NCBI RefSeq assembly: GCF_039602135.1
Contig: NZ_CP125942.1
Location: 434,001-498,000 of the forward strand
DNA: 64,000 nucleotides
Reading direction: 5' to 3'
Origin: Glutamicibacter sp. B1
GTDB taxonomy: Bacteria; Actinomycetota; Actinomycetes; Actinomycetales; Micrococcaceae
The first letter of the stretch is position 1. Every line of letters begins with the position of its first letter. Made by a program: the position numbers and the translations under genes. Positions 36,539 through 45,887 of the stretch are shown here, piece by piece. A model generated the notes under the pieces. That model was not told the origin of the DNA and did no database searches. It was given only the letters and a program-made list of their open reading frames with translations.

Positions 36539-37735
36539 TTAGGCGTGTGGCCAGCCGGTGTAGGACTCGGCCAGATATTGCTGTCCGAAGCGTGAGGAGG
36601 TGACGGTTTCCAATTCGCCCAGGGCCCGTTTGGCCATGAACGGATCGTCACCCACCGGGGTGTGCAACATGGAGGTCATCCAGTAGGAAAAGTTCTGTGC
36701 CTTCCAAACTCGTTTCAGGGCTAGATCGGAATAGCCTTCCAGCAGTTTGTCGCTACCGGTGGAGAAGAAGGAATCTAGCGCTTCAAAGAGCACCTTGACA
36801 TCGGCAAAAGCTAAGTTCAGTCCCTTGGCGCCGGTAGGCGGGACGGTGTGCCCGGCATCGCCAATCAAAAACATCCGACCGTGAGACAACGGTTCGCGCA
36901 CAAAGGACCGGAAACCTAGGACGGTCTTGTCGAAAATCGGGCCGGTCTTCAGCTGGAAGTTATCCGGCCCGTCAACGCGCTGTTGTAGCTCGGCCCAAAT
37001 TCGGTCGTCACTCCAGGCGTTCACGTCTTCATTCGGGTCGCACTGGAAATACATGCGTTGCACGTTCTCGCTACGCTGAGAGATCAGTGCGAAGCCATGG
37101 GGCGAATTCGCGTAGATCAGTTCCGGGGCGGACTTTGGTGCCTCGGTGAGTATGCCGAACCAAGCGAAAGGGTAGGTGACCTTAAAATCTTGGCACAGGG
37201 TTTGGGGCATCTGGCGGCGCGCGAAGGAGCGGGAACCATCGGCCCCGACGATCACATCGGCATGCACCTCGAAGAGGGTTCCTTGCGCATCGGTGAAACG
37301 GAACTTCGGGGTGGAAGTGTCCATATCGAGAATCTCGGTGACTTCACACCCATACCGCACGTCGCCCTGATCGCGTTGCCGCGCTGCGGACAGATCAACG
37401 AAGACCTCGTTCTGGGCGTACAGGGTGACGGTGGCATCAACGAGTTCACGGAAATCTAGTGGATGGGATTCGCCGTTGAAACGTAGGTCGATGCCGGCGT
37501 GCTCGTCGCCATCGGTGAGTACCCGGGAATCCACGCCAGAGTCGGTCAGCATGCTCACGGCTTGGGCTTCGAGGATGCCAGCGCGGTGGGTGTTGCGGAT
37601 CGTTTCGTGATCGCGCATTTCTACCACGATGTTTTCAATGCCGGTTTTTGCCAGCAGATGGGAAAGCATCAGACCTGCGGGACCGCCGCCGATGATGCCG
37701 ACTTTGGTTTTCAGGATGCGTGGCGACTTTGCCAT
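36539..37735 (-). CDS. pobA: 4-hydroxybenzoate 3-monooxygenase
   Basis: The predicted protein is 398 aa, the usual length. Class A flavoprotein motifs: GGGPAG (residues 16-21) for the FAD ADP part, the RTHRAGILE-like NTHRAGILEAQ region, VGADGSRS (DG motif) and LIGDAGHTVPPTGAKGLNLAFAD (GD motif). It hydroxylates 4-hydroxybenzoate to protocatechuate using NAD(P)H and oxygen. First gene of pobA-pcaHGBDC; the upstream 190 bp carry a candidate operator. Confidence 0.96.
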   Translation of the reverse strand: MAKSPRILKTKVGIIGGGPAGLMLSHLLAKTGIENIVVEMRDHETIRNTHRAGILEAQAVSMLTDSGVDSRVLTDGDEHAGIDLRFNGESHPLDFRELVDATVTLYAQNEVFVDLSAARQRDQGDVRYGCEVTEILDMDTSTPKFRFTDAQGTLFEVHADVIVGADGSRSFARRQMPQTLCQDFKVTYPFAWFGILTEAPKSAPELIYANSPHGFALISQRSENVQRMYFQCDPNEDVNAWSDDRIWAELQQRVDGPDNFQLKTGPIFDKTVLGFRSFVREPLSHGRMFLIGDAGHTVPPTGAKGLNLAFADVKVLFEALDSFFSTGSDKLLEGYSDLALKRVWKAQNFSYWMTSMLHTPVGDDPFMAKRALGELETVTSSRFGQQYLAESYTGWPHA

Positions 37736-37804
37736 GGGACCCTACCTGTCTGTGCCGGGACCAGCAGGTGCCATCCAGCTGCAGTGCTGGGGTCCGACGC
37801 GGGT

Positions 37805-37822
37805 CAAGAATAAGGAATCTTG
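37805..37822. promoter_or_regulatory. Inverted repeat in the pobA promoter region
   Basis: CAAGA-N8-TCTTG, 70 bp before the pobA ATG and about 107 bp from the IclR gene stop. It overlaps TATACA and TTGACC-like elements on the minus strand. It could be a binding site of the adjacent IclR regulator; the arms differ from the GTTC-N7-GAAC sites before pcaF. Confidence 0.35.
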
Positions 37823-37928
37823 TATAAGGATGCGCGCGTCGGCTACGTCACATCAGCTCCATTCTCATTGAATAAGAAAAGCTGCCGATGGCGAAGGCAA
37901 TGAACCTACAAAGAGGAATCCCGGCTGG

Positions 37929-38678
37929 TTACAACGATCCACCCATTTGCAGCGCCCTAGAGATTCCTCGTGCAGCGGTCCGCAACGCCAAGCCAGCAGA
38001 CTGAACGGTACGAGTTTCGCGGGGGAGTACGACCGAGATCACGGCCAGTTGATAACCCGCCTCATCGAGAATTGGCGCGGCAACACCGGTAGTTTCCGGA
38101 TCGATGAACCCATCAAATGAGGCATAACCGGTGCGGCGAATCTCGGCCATTTCCGCACGGAAATCTGGGTGCGTGGCCGTCATGACCGCCTGGTGACGGG
38201 ACAAAAAATCGGCAATGACTTCAGGTCGAGAAAAAGCCAGCAGGGCCATCCCCATGGACGTGCGTTGCACCGGCATGCGGCCTGCGACATTGGCCTGGTT
38301 GACCACCGAACCGGGGCGCGAAAGCCGCTCAATGATCAGCACCTCATCTTGATGCAGTACCGAGAGTTGAGTGTTTTGCCCCAAGAGTTGGTTGATGTCT
38401 TCCATGAAGGGCAGCGCCGCGGTGCGCAGGTCCCCGGTCGCGGCACTACGATTGGCTAATTCCCAAAGCCGTAATCCCAGTCGCACTTGACCGGAATCAT
38501 CGCGACTGAGCAAATCATGTTCCACCAACGAGTCCAGCAACCGGTACATGCTTGCCAGCGGAATGTCGGCTCGCCGAGCCAAAACGCGCACACTGAGCGA
38601 GTGGTTTTTAGCGTCAAAGGAGTCAAGGATTCGTACCAATCGGTCCAGCATTGAATCCCCGCTAGGAGAGTTGGCCAT
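37929..38678 (-). CDS. IclR-family transcriptional regulator (pob/pca)
   Basis: The predicted protein is 249 aa. Winged helix at the N-terminus (LSVRVLARRADIPLASMYRLLDSLVEHDLL) and an IclR effector domain with MGMALLAF, RRTGYASFDGF and VAAPILDEAGYQLAVISV. IclR proteins such as PobR and PcaR govern hydroxybenzoate and protocatechuate genes in response to pathway intermediates. Here it lies directly upstream of pobA in the same direction and is divergent from the BCCT gene, so pobA-pcaHGBDC and/or the carrier are likely targets. Confidence 0.9.
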   Translation of the reverse strand: MANSPSGDSMLDRLVRILDSFDAKNHSLSVRVLARRADIPLASMYRLLDSLVEHDLLSRDDSGQVRLGLRLWELANRSAATGDLRTAALPFMEDINQLLGQNTQLSVLHQDEVLIIERLSRPGSVVNQANVAGRMPVQRTSMGMALLAFSRPEVIADFLSRHQAVMTATHPDFRAEMAEIRRTGYASFDGFIDPETTGVAAPILDEAGYQLAVISVVLPRETRTVQSAGLALRTAARGISRALQMGGSL

Positions 38679-38840
38679 GGCATAACTCTAATCCAGTGAA
38701 TCGGGCGAACCTGTACCCTAGGCACATAGGGCCCGGGATCTCCACACTGAAAAATGTACCCTGAACGCGCAAAGAAGGTGATCGCCGTCGATCTCCGGTT
38801 CCTTGAAACCATTCCCACTAGATACATCAAGGAGCGCTAA

Positions 38841-41057
38841 GTGCCTGAGAATCGTACCCCACACAATGATGGAGACGATTACCTCCAACCGGCCATCGAA
38901 CGAAGCCAGTTCGGAGTCCACAGAAGTCGAAAAAGTCCCGACAATGATCAGAACCGACCTCCCATTACCAGCACTGAGCTGAGTAAAGGTCCCAAAGAAC
39001 TAGCCAAGCACACAGGCACCAAGGTCAACTGGCGTGTCTTTGTCATTGCGGCGATCGTTATTCTCGGCTTCTCGCTCTGGGCCATGTTCGCGCCTGTTAG
39101 CGCTGCCTCCACGATGAGCTCCACTGTTGATTGGATTTCCACCAATCTCGGCTGGTTCTATGTCCTCACGGTCACGCTGGTGGTGCTCTTTGTTTTGTGG
39201 GTTGCGTTCTCCAAGGAAGGCAGCGTGAGATTGGGGCCGGATCACTCACGGCCACAATATAACTTGGTGACCTGGGTGGCCATGCTCTTTGCCGCCGGTG
39301 TTGGCATCGACATGCTCTTCTACTCGGTCACCGGGCCCATCACGCAGTACATGACACCGCCAGCTGCTGATCCTGAGTCTGCGGCGGCTGCCCAAGACGC
39401 CGTGGTCTGGACCATGTTCCACTATGGTGTGGCCGGTTGGGCCATGTATGCATTGCTGGGCATGGCCATGGGATATTTTGCCTACCGTTGGGGTATGCCG
39501 CTGTCCATTAGGGCGGCCCTCTATCCGCTCTTAGGCAAACGCGTTCGTGGTGCCACCGGAGATGTTATCGACATCTTCGCCCTAGTTGGAACGGTCTTCG
39601 GCGTTGCGACCTCGATGGGTATTGGCGTTGTCCTGCTCAACGTTGGATTCTCGCTGATCTTTGGACTTCCCGAGGGGCTAGCACTGCAGATTGCCCTGAT
39701 CGCGGTGGCTGTGATCCTCACCATCGCCGCCTGTACCTCCGGAGTGGATAAAGGCATCCGCGTGATCTCGGAGCTCAACCTATGGTCTGCAGCGGCGATG
39801 ATGCTCTACATCCTCGTCACCGGGAAAACATCTTTCCTGCTCACCGCGTTAGTAGAGAACATTGGCAGGTTCATTTTTACTCTGCCAGAACGAACTTTGC
39901 AGACCTTCGCCTATGAAAGTGACGGCTCCGAATGGATGGCCAGCTGGACGCTGTTCTTCTGGGCATTCTGGCTCGCTTGGGGTCCCTTCGTTGGAATGTT
40001 CTTGGCGCGTATTTCCCGCGGACGTACGCTGCGTGAGTTCGTTATCGCAGCCATCACCGCTCCGGTGCTCTGCGATTTCTTGATTGTTTCGATCTTCGGA
40101 AACAGCGCACTCAAGGTAGTCATGGACGGCAATACCGGATTCGCCGAGCAGGCCATGGCTGAGCCTGAACATGGGTGGTACGCCCTACTAGAAATGTTCC
40201 CGGGAGCCCCATTCCTTATCGGACTAGCTACGCTTTCTGGACTGCTGTTCTACCTAACAAGCGCCAACTCCGGTGCCATGGTGATGTCCAACTTCTCTTC
40301 CACCATTCCAGATCCATCCCAAGACGGGCCGAAGTGGCTTCGTATTTTCTGGGCGCTAGCCACCGCGGTGCTGACCGTGGCAATGCTGGTCGCCGGTGGT
40401 GTGACCACAATGGAGCACGCGACCTTGATCTTTGCGCTCCCGGTGACCATCATCGCCTATCTGGTGATGGCCTCATTCTCCAAGGTGTTGCGGATGGAAC
40501 GCGCCGAACGTGAGGGGCGTACCAATCGACGTAAATCCGCTGCCATGCACGGTGGCGCAGTGCCTGACAAGACCTGGCGTCAACGCATGGCACAATTCCG
40601 TGCCTACCCATCAAATAAGCAGGTGCTCAAGTACGTGCACAATGTGATTCAGCCTGCTTTGCAGGACGTGGCGCAGGAATTTGAACAGTTGGGCTATCAT
40701 GCCGAACGGCATGTCACCGAGAACGAGCAAACCAATATTCCGGAACATGCGCTGGTCATTCATATTCCGGAATACCGTAACTTCTACTATCGAGTGGCTG
40801 CCGTCAAGGCCCCCGTGCCCGCCTTCGGTGGTCGCACGATGTCCCGTGAAATTGACGTGTACTTCAGGTTGGAAGTCTTCACTCAAACCGGTTCAGAAGG
40901 TTATGACGTAATGGGTCTGGAACGAGACCAGGTGATCAATGATGTCCTAGACCGCTATGAAGCCCACCTATCGTTCCTGAAATATTCGGACGAGCACGAC
41001 ACCGCCTCGCTATTGACGCCTCCGTTGCGCGCTCCCCGCCAAGACCCGACTGATTAA
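38841..41057 (+). CDS. BCCT-family transporter, BetT-like with long C-terminal cytosolic domain
   Basis: The predicted protein is 738 aa. An Asp/Arg-rich cytosolic N-terminus (~60 aa) and 12 membrane helices. Family hallmarks: the glycine-rich GVGIDMLFYSVTGPITQYM and the WTLFFWAFWLAWGPFVGMFLARISRGRTLRE segment. The C-terminal ~190 residues are soluble, as in BetT-type choline carriers where the tail senses osmotic stress. GTG 38841 follows AAGGAGC. A quaternary ammonium substrate (choline, betaine) is the family expectation; the aromatic-catabolic neighbourhood leaves an aromatic betaine conceivable. Divergent from the IclR gene. Confidence 0.88.
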   Translation: MPENRTPHNDGDDYLQPAIERSQFGVHRSRKSPDNDQNRPPITSTELSKGPKELAKHTGTKVNWRVFVIAAIVILGFSLWAMFAPVSAASTMSSTVDWISTNLGWFYVLTVTLVVLFVLWVAFSKEGSVRLGPDHSRPQYNLVTWVAMLFAAGVGIDMLFYSVTGPITQYMTPPAADPESAAAAQDAVVWTMFHYGVAGWAMYALLGMAMGYFAYRWGMPLSIRAALYPLLGKRVRGATGDVIDIFALVGTVFGVATSMGIGVVLLNVGFSLIFGLPEGLALQIALIAVAVILTIAACTSGVDKGIRVISELNLWSAAAMMLYILVTGKTSFLLTALVENIGRFIFTLPERTLQTFAYESDGSEWMASWTLFFWAFWLAWGPFVGMFLARISRGRTLREFVIAAITAPVLCDFLIVSIFGNSALKVVMDGNTGFAEQAMAEPEHGWYALLEMFPGAPFLIGLATLSGLLFYLTSANSGAMVMSNFSSTIPDPSQDGPKWLRIFWALATAVLTVAMLVAGGVTTMEHATLIFALPVTIIAYLVMASFSKVLRMERAEREGRTNRRKSAAMHGGAVPDKTWRQRMAQFRAYPSNKQVLKYVHNVIQPALQDVAQEFEQLGYHAERHVTENEQTNIPEHALVIHIPEYRNFYYRVAAVKAPVPAFGGRTMSREIDVYFRLEVFTQTGSEGYDVMGLERDQVINDVLDRYEAHLSFLKYSDEHDTASLLTPPLRAPRQDPTD

Positions 41058-41089
41058 TAGTGGGGACGTTTCGAGTCCTCGCGAACGAG

Positions 41090-42283
41090 TTAAGCCCGTT
41101 GTGGCTTTGGAATTTGGGCGATCACCACAACCGCTAGCAGCGCGGCACCGCCATAGAGGAAGAATGCTCCTGGGTAGGCGGTGCCGGCAGCTACCATCAA
41201 ACCGGTGATGTAGGGGCCGATGATGGCACCAAATCGCCCGATGCCTGAAGCTAAACCGATGCCGGTCGCAACCAGATTGCGTGGATAGACGTGCCCAGCG
41301 TAGGCGTACATCAGGCACTGTGCGCTGAAAACGAAGACGCCGGTTACGAACAGGACGACGGTCAAAAGAACCTGGCTTCCAAAAGGAATCGCCAGGATCA
41401 GCAGAAGCGCTGCCGCTGCTGCGAACCAGATGAGTGAGACGAGCTTAATGCCCTTGGCATCGGCAGCATAGGCGCTGATAAGCAGACCCGCGATGGCACC
41501 GAGGTTCAGCACAAAGAGCATCGTCAGCGAATCCGCTACCGGGTAGCCGGCCGCGCCCATGATCTTTGGCAGCCAAGCGTTCAAACCGTACACCAAGACC
41601 AAACCCATGAACGCGGCAATCCACAAACCGATGGAGGTGCGCAAGTATTGGGGCTTGAGCACATCGGAGATTGAAGTGCGTTCGTTGCTGGCGACAACTT
41701 CACTTTCGGGAAGCTTGAACCATAGCAGTGCCAGGAGGGCCAGCCCCAGCCCGCCTCCGAGGAAGTACAGTGCTGACCAGTGAACTCCGGCGGCTTTGCC
41801 GGCCAGGGAGGCCAAGACTGCCCCGAGGTGATAGCCGACCATCGGCAAGTTATTGGCTAGTGCGCGTCGCCCTACTGGGGCATTTTCCTGCATGAGTGCT
41901 AGCGCCACGGGCATGCAACCGCCAAGGCCCAGACCGGCGATGAAACGGAAGGTCCCCATCAAGAATGCGTTGGGCAGGAAAGGGAAGAGCAAGGTAAAGA
42001 CGGAGAAAACCAGCACGGCAATGAGCAGTGGGCGACGGCGCCCATAGCGGTCTGCCAGCCGTCCCATCATGGCTGCTCCCACACCCACACCGATCAGTGA
42101 GAAGGTGTTGACCCAGTTCATCTCACCCACGCTGAAACCGCCGATGTTGGGATCGGTCAGTACTGGAATGGTGGCGCCCAAAGCGACGATGTCGTAGCCC
42201 TCAAAGACCACGATGAAGAAGCAGAGCGCGGCTATCCAGCCACCAAGCTTGAGTTGTTGAGTACCGGTTTGCGGTAAGGACAT
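41090..42283 (-). CDS. MFS aromatic acid:H+ symporter (AAHS, PcaK/BenK-like)
   Basis: The predicted protein is 397 aa with 12 helices. The first helix contains FEGYDIVALGATIPVL, matching the D/E-G-x-D motif of AAHS carriers, and GRLADRYGRRRPLL is the MFS motif A. It most likely imports 4-hydroxybenzoate, protocatechuate or a related acid with protons. AAAGGAGCGACTC precedes the ATG. It is divergent from pcaFIJ and shares a ~210-bp control region with it. Confidence 0.9.
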   Translation of the reverse strand: MSLPQTGTQQLKLGGWIAALCFFIVVFEGYDIVALGATIPVLTDPNIGGFSVGEMNWVNTFSLIGVGVGAAMMGRLADRYGRRRPLLIAVLVFSVFTLLFPFLPNAFLMGTFRFIAGLGLGGCMPVALALMQENAPVGRRALANNLPMVGYHLGAVLASLAGKAAGVHWSALYFLGGGLGLALLALLWFKLPESEVVASNERTSISDVLKPQYLRTSIGLWIAAFMGLVLVYGLNAWLPKIMGAAGYPVADSLTMLFVLNLGAIAGLLISAYAADAKGIKLVSLIWFAAAAALLLILAIPFGSQVLLTVVLFVTGVFVFSAQCLMYAYAGHVYPRNLVATGIGLASGIGRFGAIIGPYITGLMVAAGTAYPGAFFLYGGAALLAVVVIAQIPKPQRA

Positions 42284-42327
42284 GAGTCGCTCCTTTGAGA
42301 TCTCCCAATGCAGTGTGGGTGATGGGT

Positions 42328-42343
42328 ATCACAGCGTTGTGAT
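42328..42343. promoter_or_regulatory. ATCACA-N4-TGTGAT inverted repeat
   Basis: Six-bp arms separated by GCGT, 45 bp upstream of the symporter ATG and away from the GTTC-N7-GAAC cluster. Possibly a separate operator (GntR/CRP-like in appearance) for the symporter gene. No factor can be named. Confidence 0.4.
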
Positions 42344-42373
42344 CCTAGCACTAAATTCACTCAGCGCACTAAT

Positions 42374-42464
42374 GTTCACAAGGCGAACTTTTTAAATCAC
42401 CCCTTGAAGCAACTTTCCGTGACTGGTAAAGTTCATTAGACGAACTTAAGTTCACATCGTGAAC
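42374..42464. promoter_or_regulatory. Three GTTC-N7-GAAC palindromes before pcaF (probable IclR operators)
   Basis: The sites are at 42374-42388, 42431-42445 and 42450-42464, each 15 bp with the GTTC/GAAC arms exact. The last two are 19 bp centre to centre, on nearly the same DNA face. The third site covers a possible GTG start at 42459, which favours ATG 42492 for pcaF. IclR regulators of aromatic catabolism bind 15-bp palindromes of this kind. The neighbouring IclR genes at 37929 and 45102 are the candidates. Confidence 0.75.
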
Positions 42465-42491
42465 ATCTTTCAGCAATGGAGCAGTGAGACT

Positions 42492-43703
42492 ATGCAGCAG
42501 GCCTACCTGTACGACGCAATTCGCACCCCCTTCGGCAAAATTGGCGGCGCACTATCTAGCCACCGCCCCGACGACCTTGCCGCGCATGTGGTGCGAGAAC
42601 TAGTCGCACGCTCACCCAAACTTGATGTGAACACCATCGATGAATCGATCTTTGGTAATGCCAACGGGGCCGGCGAAGAAAACCGTAACGTCGCGCGTAT
42701 GGCCACACTGCTTGCAGGGCTACCCACCTCACTACCTGGCACCACCATGAACCGCTTGTGCGGATCCTCGTTGGACGCTTCCATCGCGGCCTCCCGCCAG
42801 GTAGCCACCGGCGATGCCGATCTGGTGTTGGTGGGTGGCGTTGAATCCATGAGTCGTGCTCCGTGGGTTTTGCCAAAAACCGAGCGTCCCTTCCCGATGA
42901 GCAACCTCGAATTGGCCAACACCACCCTTGGGTGGCGTTTGGTCAACCCGGCCATGCCAGGAGAATGGACCGTCTCCTTGGGTGAAGCCACCGAGCAACT
43001 GCGCGAAAAGCACAACATTTCTCGCGAGGACCAGGACAAATTCTCCGCACTCTCGCACCAGCAGGCAGCTGCAGCCTGGGACGCCGGAAAATACGACAAC
43101 CTAGTGGTTCCTGTGCCTCCGGCTAACAAACGAGGTACCGAAGTCACCCGGGACGAAACCATCCGAGCAGGCTCAACGGCACAGACGCTTTCGCAGCTAC
43201 GCACCGTATTCCGCAGTGGCGAAAACGCCACGGTCACCGCTGGTAATGCCTCGCCCATGAATGATGGTGCTTCGGCCGCTTTTATCGGTTCGGAAAAGGG
43301 TGGTGAGCTTCTAGGTCAAGCTCCCATCGCGCGCATTGTCTCCAACGGCGCTTCTGCTTTGGAGCCGCAGTTCTTTGGCTTTGCCCCGGTTGAAGCAGCT
43401 AATAAGGCCCTGTCCAAAGCCGGGCTGAAGTGGTCAGATATTGCTGCCGTGGAATTGAATGAAGCCTTCGCGGCACAGTCCCTTGCCTGCATTCGTGCCT
43501 GGGATATTGACCCAAGAATCCTTAACGCGTGGGGTGGAGCTATCGCTATCGGCCACCCACTGGGAGCCTCCGGGCTACGCATCTTGGGGACCCTAGCCCG
43601 TCGACTTGCCGAATCCGGCGAACGCTACGGTTTGGCCGCCATCTGCATCGGCGTGGGGCAGGGCCTCGCGGTGGTCATTGAAAACGTCAACGCCACAAAG
43701 TAG
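42492..43703 (+). CDS. pcaF: 3-oxoadipyl-CoA thiolase
   Basis: The predicted protein is 403 aa, thiolase fold. Nucleophilic Cys90 in NRLCGSSLDA, then GGVESMSRAPWVLPK, NEAFAAQ, His in GHPLGASG and the second Cys in CIGVGQG. It splits 3-oxoadipyl-CoA into succinyl-CoA and acetyl-CoA. The substrate is inferred from linkage to pcaIJ and the overall closeness to PcaF; a general acetyl-CoA acetyltransferase is the alternative. First gene of pcaFIJ. Confidence 0.93.
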   Translation: MQQAYLYDAIRTPFGKIGGALSSHRPDDLAAHVVRELVARSPKLDVNTIDESIFGNANGAGEENRNVARMATLLAGLPTSLPGTTMNRLCGSSLDASIAASRQVATGDADLVLVGGVESMSRAPWVLPKTERPFPMSNLELANTTLGWRLVNPAMPGEWTVSLGEATEQLREKHNISREDQDKFSALSHQQAAAAWDAGKYDNLVVPVPPANKRGTEVTRDETIRAGSTAQTLSQLRTVFRSGENATVTAGNASPMNDGASAAFIGSEKGGELLGQAPIARIVSNGASALEPQFFGFAPVEAANKALSKAGLKWSDIAAVELNEAFAAQSLACIRAWDIDPRILNAWGGAIAIGHPLGASGLRILGTLARRLAESGERYGLAAICIGVGQGLAVVIENVNATK

Positions 43704-43721
43704 CCACAGGAGGGAATCATT

Positions 43722-44393
43722 ATGGCACCACGTATTGCCAGTACAGCGACTGATGCCGTCGCAGAAATCAGTGATGGATCGACCATCTTGATTGGTGGCT
43801 TCGGCAACGCCGGACAACCCATGGAACTGATCGACGCGCTCATGGAGTGCGGCGCCACCGACCTGACGGTGGTCAACAACAATGCCGGCCAAGCCGATGC
43901 GGGCCTCGCCTTGCTCATCAAGGAACGCCGGGTTAAAAAGATTATTTGCTCCTTCCCACGACAGTCTGACTCGTGGCACTTCGATGAGGCCTACCGGGCC
44001 GGTGAAATTGAACTGGAACTTGTGCCCCAGGGCAATCTGGCTGAACGCATTCGTGCCGCAGGAGCCGGCATCGGTGGCTTCTTCACCCCTACCGGTTATG
44101 GCACGCTGCTCGCCGAGGGTAAAGAAACCCGCGTTATTGATGGCAAGGGTTATGTCTTGGAGACACCTATTCATGCCGACTTTGCGCTCATTAAGGCGCT
44201 CAAGGCGGATACCTTCGGCAATCTGGTCTACCGCAAAACAGCACGAAACTTTGGCCCCATTATGGCCACGGCGGCCAAGGCTGCCATCGTGCAGGTGGAT
44301 GAAGTGGTCGAGGTCGGAAGCATCGATCCGGAGCATGTGATTACTCCGGGGATCTACGTCGACACCGTGGTAGCCCTTGGAGGAGGAAAATAA
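43722..44393 (+). CDS. pcaI: 3-oxoadipate CoA-transferase subunit A
   Basis: The predicted protein is 223 aa. CoA-transferase family I, alpha subunit: GSTILIGGFGNAGQPMELIDAL with the glycine-rich loop, NNNAGQADAGLALLI, then LVPQGNLAERIRAAGAGIGGFFTPTGYGT. With PcaJ it moves CoA from succinyl-CoA to 3-oxoadipate. AGGAGGG precedes the ATG, 18 bp after pcaF. It overlaps pcaJ by one base (TAATG). Confidence 0.95.
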   Translation: MAPRIASTATDAVAEISDGSTILIGGFGNAGQPMELIDALMECGATDLTVVNNNAGQADAGLALLIKERRVKKIICSFPRQSDSWHFDEAYRAGEIELELVPQGNLAERIRAAGAGIGGFFTPTGYGTLLAEGKETRVIDGKGYVLETPIHADFALIKALKADTFGNLVYRKTARNFGPIMATAAKAAIVQVDEVVEVGSIDPEHVITPGIYVDTVVALGGGK

Positions 44394-45049
44394 TGACTGA
44401 TACGCGCACCACCGAAGAAAAGCTGACCCGCGATGACATGGCGCAATTGGTAGCTCGCGATATTCCAGCCGGCGCCTTTGTGAACCTAGGCATCGGCCAG
44501 CCCACCAACGTTTCGAATTTCCTCACCGCCGACCAGCAAGTCACCCTGCACACCGAAAACGGCATGCTCGGAATGGGTCCGGTCGCCACCGGCGAGGACA
44601 TCGATGAAGACTTGATCAACGCAGGCAAGATCCCAGTCACTGAACTGCCCGGAGCTGCCTACTTCCATCATGCTGACTCCTTCGCGATGATGCGTGGCGG
44701 ACACCTAGATGTCTGCGTGCTCGGCGCATTCCAGGTATCCCAGGCCGGCGACTTGGCTAACTGGCACACCGGTGCCGAAGGTGCAATTCCCGCCGTGGGT
44801 GGGGCCATGGATCTGGCGATCGGCGCTAAGGCGACCTGGGTGATGATGAGCCTGTTCACCAAAACTGGTGAATCAAAACTGGTCGAAACCTTGAACTACC
44901 CGGTGACCGGGTTGGGATGCGTCTCGCGCATTTACACCGAACTAGCCATCTTTGAAATTCGCGATGCCAAGGTATTTGTTCGTTCGGTACATGGCATCAG
45001 TTTTGATGAATTGCAGGCCAGGGTGCCGGTGGAACTGACGTGGGCGTAG
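44393..45049 (+). CDS. pcaJ: 3-oxoadipate CoA-transferase subunit B
   Basis: The predicted protein is 218 aa. It carries the catalytic Glu55 in the signature TENGMLGMGP, and further NLGIGQPTNV and GGAMDLAIGAKATWVMM. The Glu forms the CoA thioester intermediate. Start and stop of pcaI share one base, which keeps the subunits balanced. The IclR gene follows in the same direction after about 50 bp. Confidence 0.95.
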   Translation: MTDTRTTEEKLTRDDMAQLVARDIPAGAFVNLGIGQPTNVSNFLTADQQVTLHTENGMLGMGPVATGEDIDEDLINAGKIPVTELPGAAYFHHADSFAMMRGGHLDVCVLGAFQVSQAGDLANWHTGAEGAIPAVGGAMDLAIGAKATWVMMSLFTKTGESKLVETLNYPVTGLGCVSRIYTELAIFEIRDAKVFVRSVHGISFDELQARVPVELTWA

Positions 45050-45060
45050 AGACACAGTAG

Positions 45061-45083
45061 ATTAGTGGGGAGTCCCAACTAAT
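45061..45083. promoter_or_regulatory. Inverted repeat between pcaJ and the IclR gene
   Basis: ATTAGT (45061-45066) and ACTAAT (45078-45083), with GGG/CCC pairing inside. It could be a weak terminator for pcaFIJ or an operator for the regulator; no T-run follows, which favours the latter. Confidence 0.4.
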
Positions 45084-45101
45084 ACATTGTGTGCAAGGAG
45101 T

Positions 45102-45887
45102 ATGGTGAGCGAGCAGGCAACACCTTCGACGTCGGTCCAATCCCTGGCCCGAGGTTTGGCCGTCATCAGTTGCTTCGATGCGGAACATGTTTCGATGACG
45201 CTCTCCGAGGTGGCCGCGCGTACCGAATTATCGCGCGCCACCGCCCGACGCTTCTTGCTCACCCTCCAAGAACTGGGGTACGTACGCTCGAATGGCAAGC
45301 ACTTTGAGCTGACTTCCAAAGTCCTGCAATTGGGGTATGCCTATCTCTCCAGCGCCACTTTGCCACAACTCATGGAACCGGTGCTTGAAGATTTATCGGC
45401 CAAGGTCCATGAATCAGCCTCCGCCTCCGTGCTTGATGGCAACGAGATTGTGTATGTAGCTCGTGTTCACACTCGTTCGATTATGCGTGTTGGAATTTCG
45501 GTGGGAACCCGATTCCCAGCGGTTAACACCTCCATGGGACGAGTGCTCTTAGCCTTCGGGTCGGAGGAACTTCGTGAAGAGGTACTCGCCGGCGGATTCG
45601 AATCCCGTACCGGACTGGGGATCAAGACCGTGGCGGCCCTGCGCAAGGAACTGGAAAAGATCCGTACGCAGGGCTACGCGGTGGTTGATCAGGAATTAGA
45701 GATTGGGCTGCGTTCGGTAGCGGTACCGATCTTTAACGCCGATAACGATGTGGTGGCCGCGATGAACGTTTCGATGAGTGTGCATCCGGCAGGCGAACAA
45801 GATGCCCACGAAGCCGCCCAAGCGGTTCTGCCGCAACTGTTGCAGGCAGCCGATCAGGTACGACAGGCCCTTATCTCCACCCGCTAA
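45102..45887 (+). CDS. pcaR: IclR-family transcriptional regulator, PcaR-like
   Basis: The predicted protein is 261 aa. SVQSLARGLAVISCFD and LSEVAARTELSRATARRFLLTLQELGYV form the winged helix; the effector domain includes VARVHTRSIMRVGISVGTRFPAVNTSMGRVLLAF, typical of the PcaR/PcaU/PobR group. It probably activates pcaFIJ in response to 3-oxoadipate or protocatechuate and is the leading candidate to bind the GTTC-N7-GAAC sites. AAGGAG lies just before ATG 45102/GTG 45105. It ends at the exact base before the convergent lipase stop. Confidence 0.9.
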   Translation: MVSEQATPSTSVQSLARGLAVISCFDAEHVSMTLSEVAARTELSRATARRFLLTLQELGYVRSNGKHFELTSKVLQLGYAYLSSATLPQLMEPVLEDLSAKVHESASASVLDGNEIVYVARVHTRSIMRVGISVGTRFPAVNTSMGRVLLAFGSEELREEVLAGGFESRTGLGIKTVAALRKELEKIRTQGYAVVDQELEIGLRSVAVPIFNADNDVVAAMNVSMSVHPAGEQDAHEAAQAVLPQLLQAADQVRQALISTR

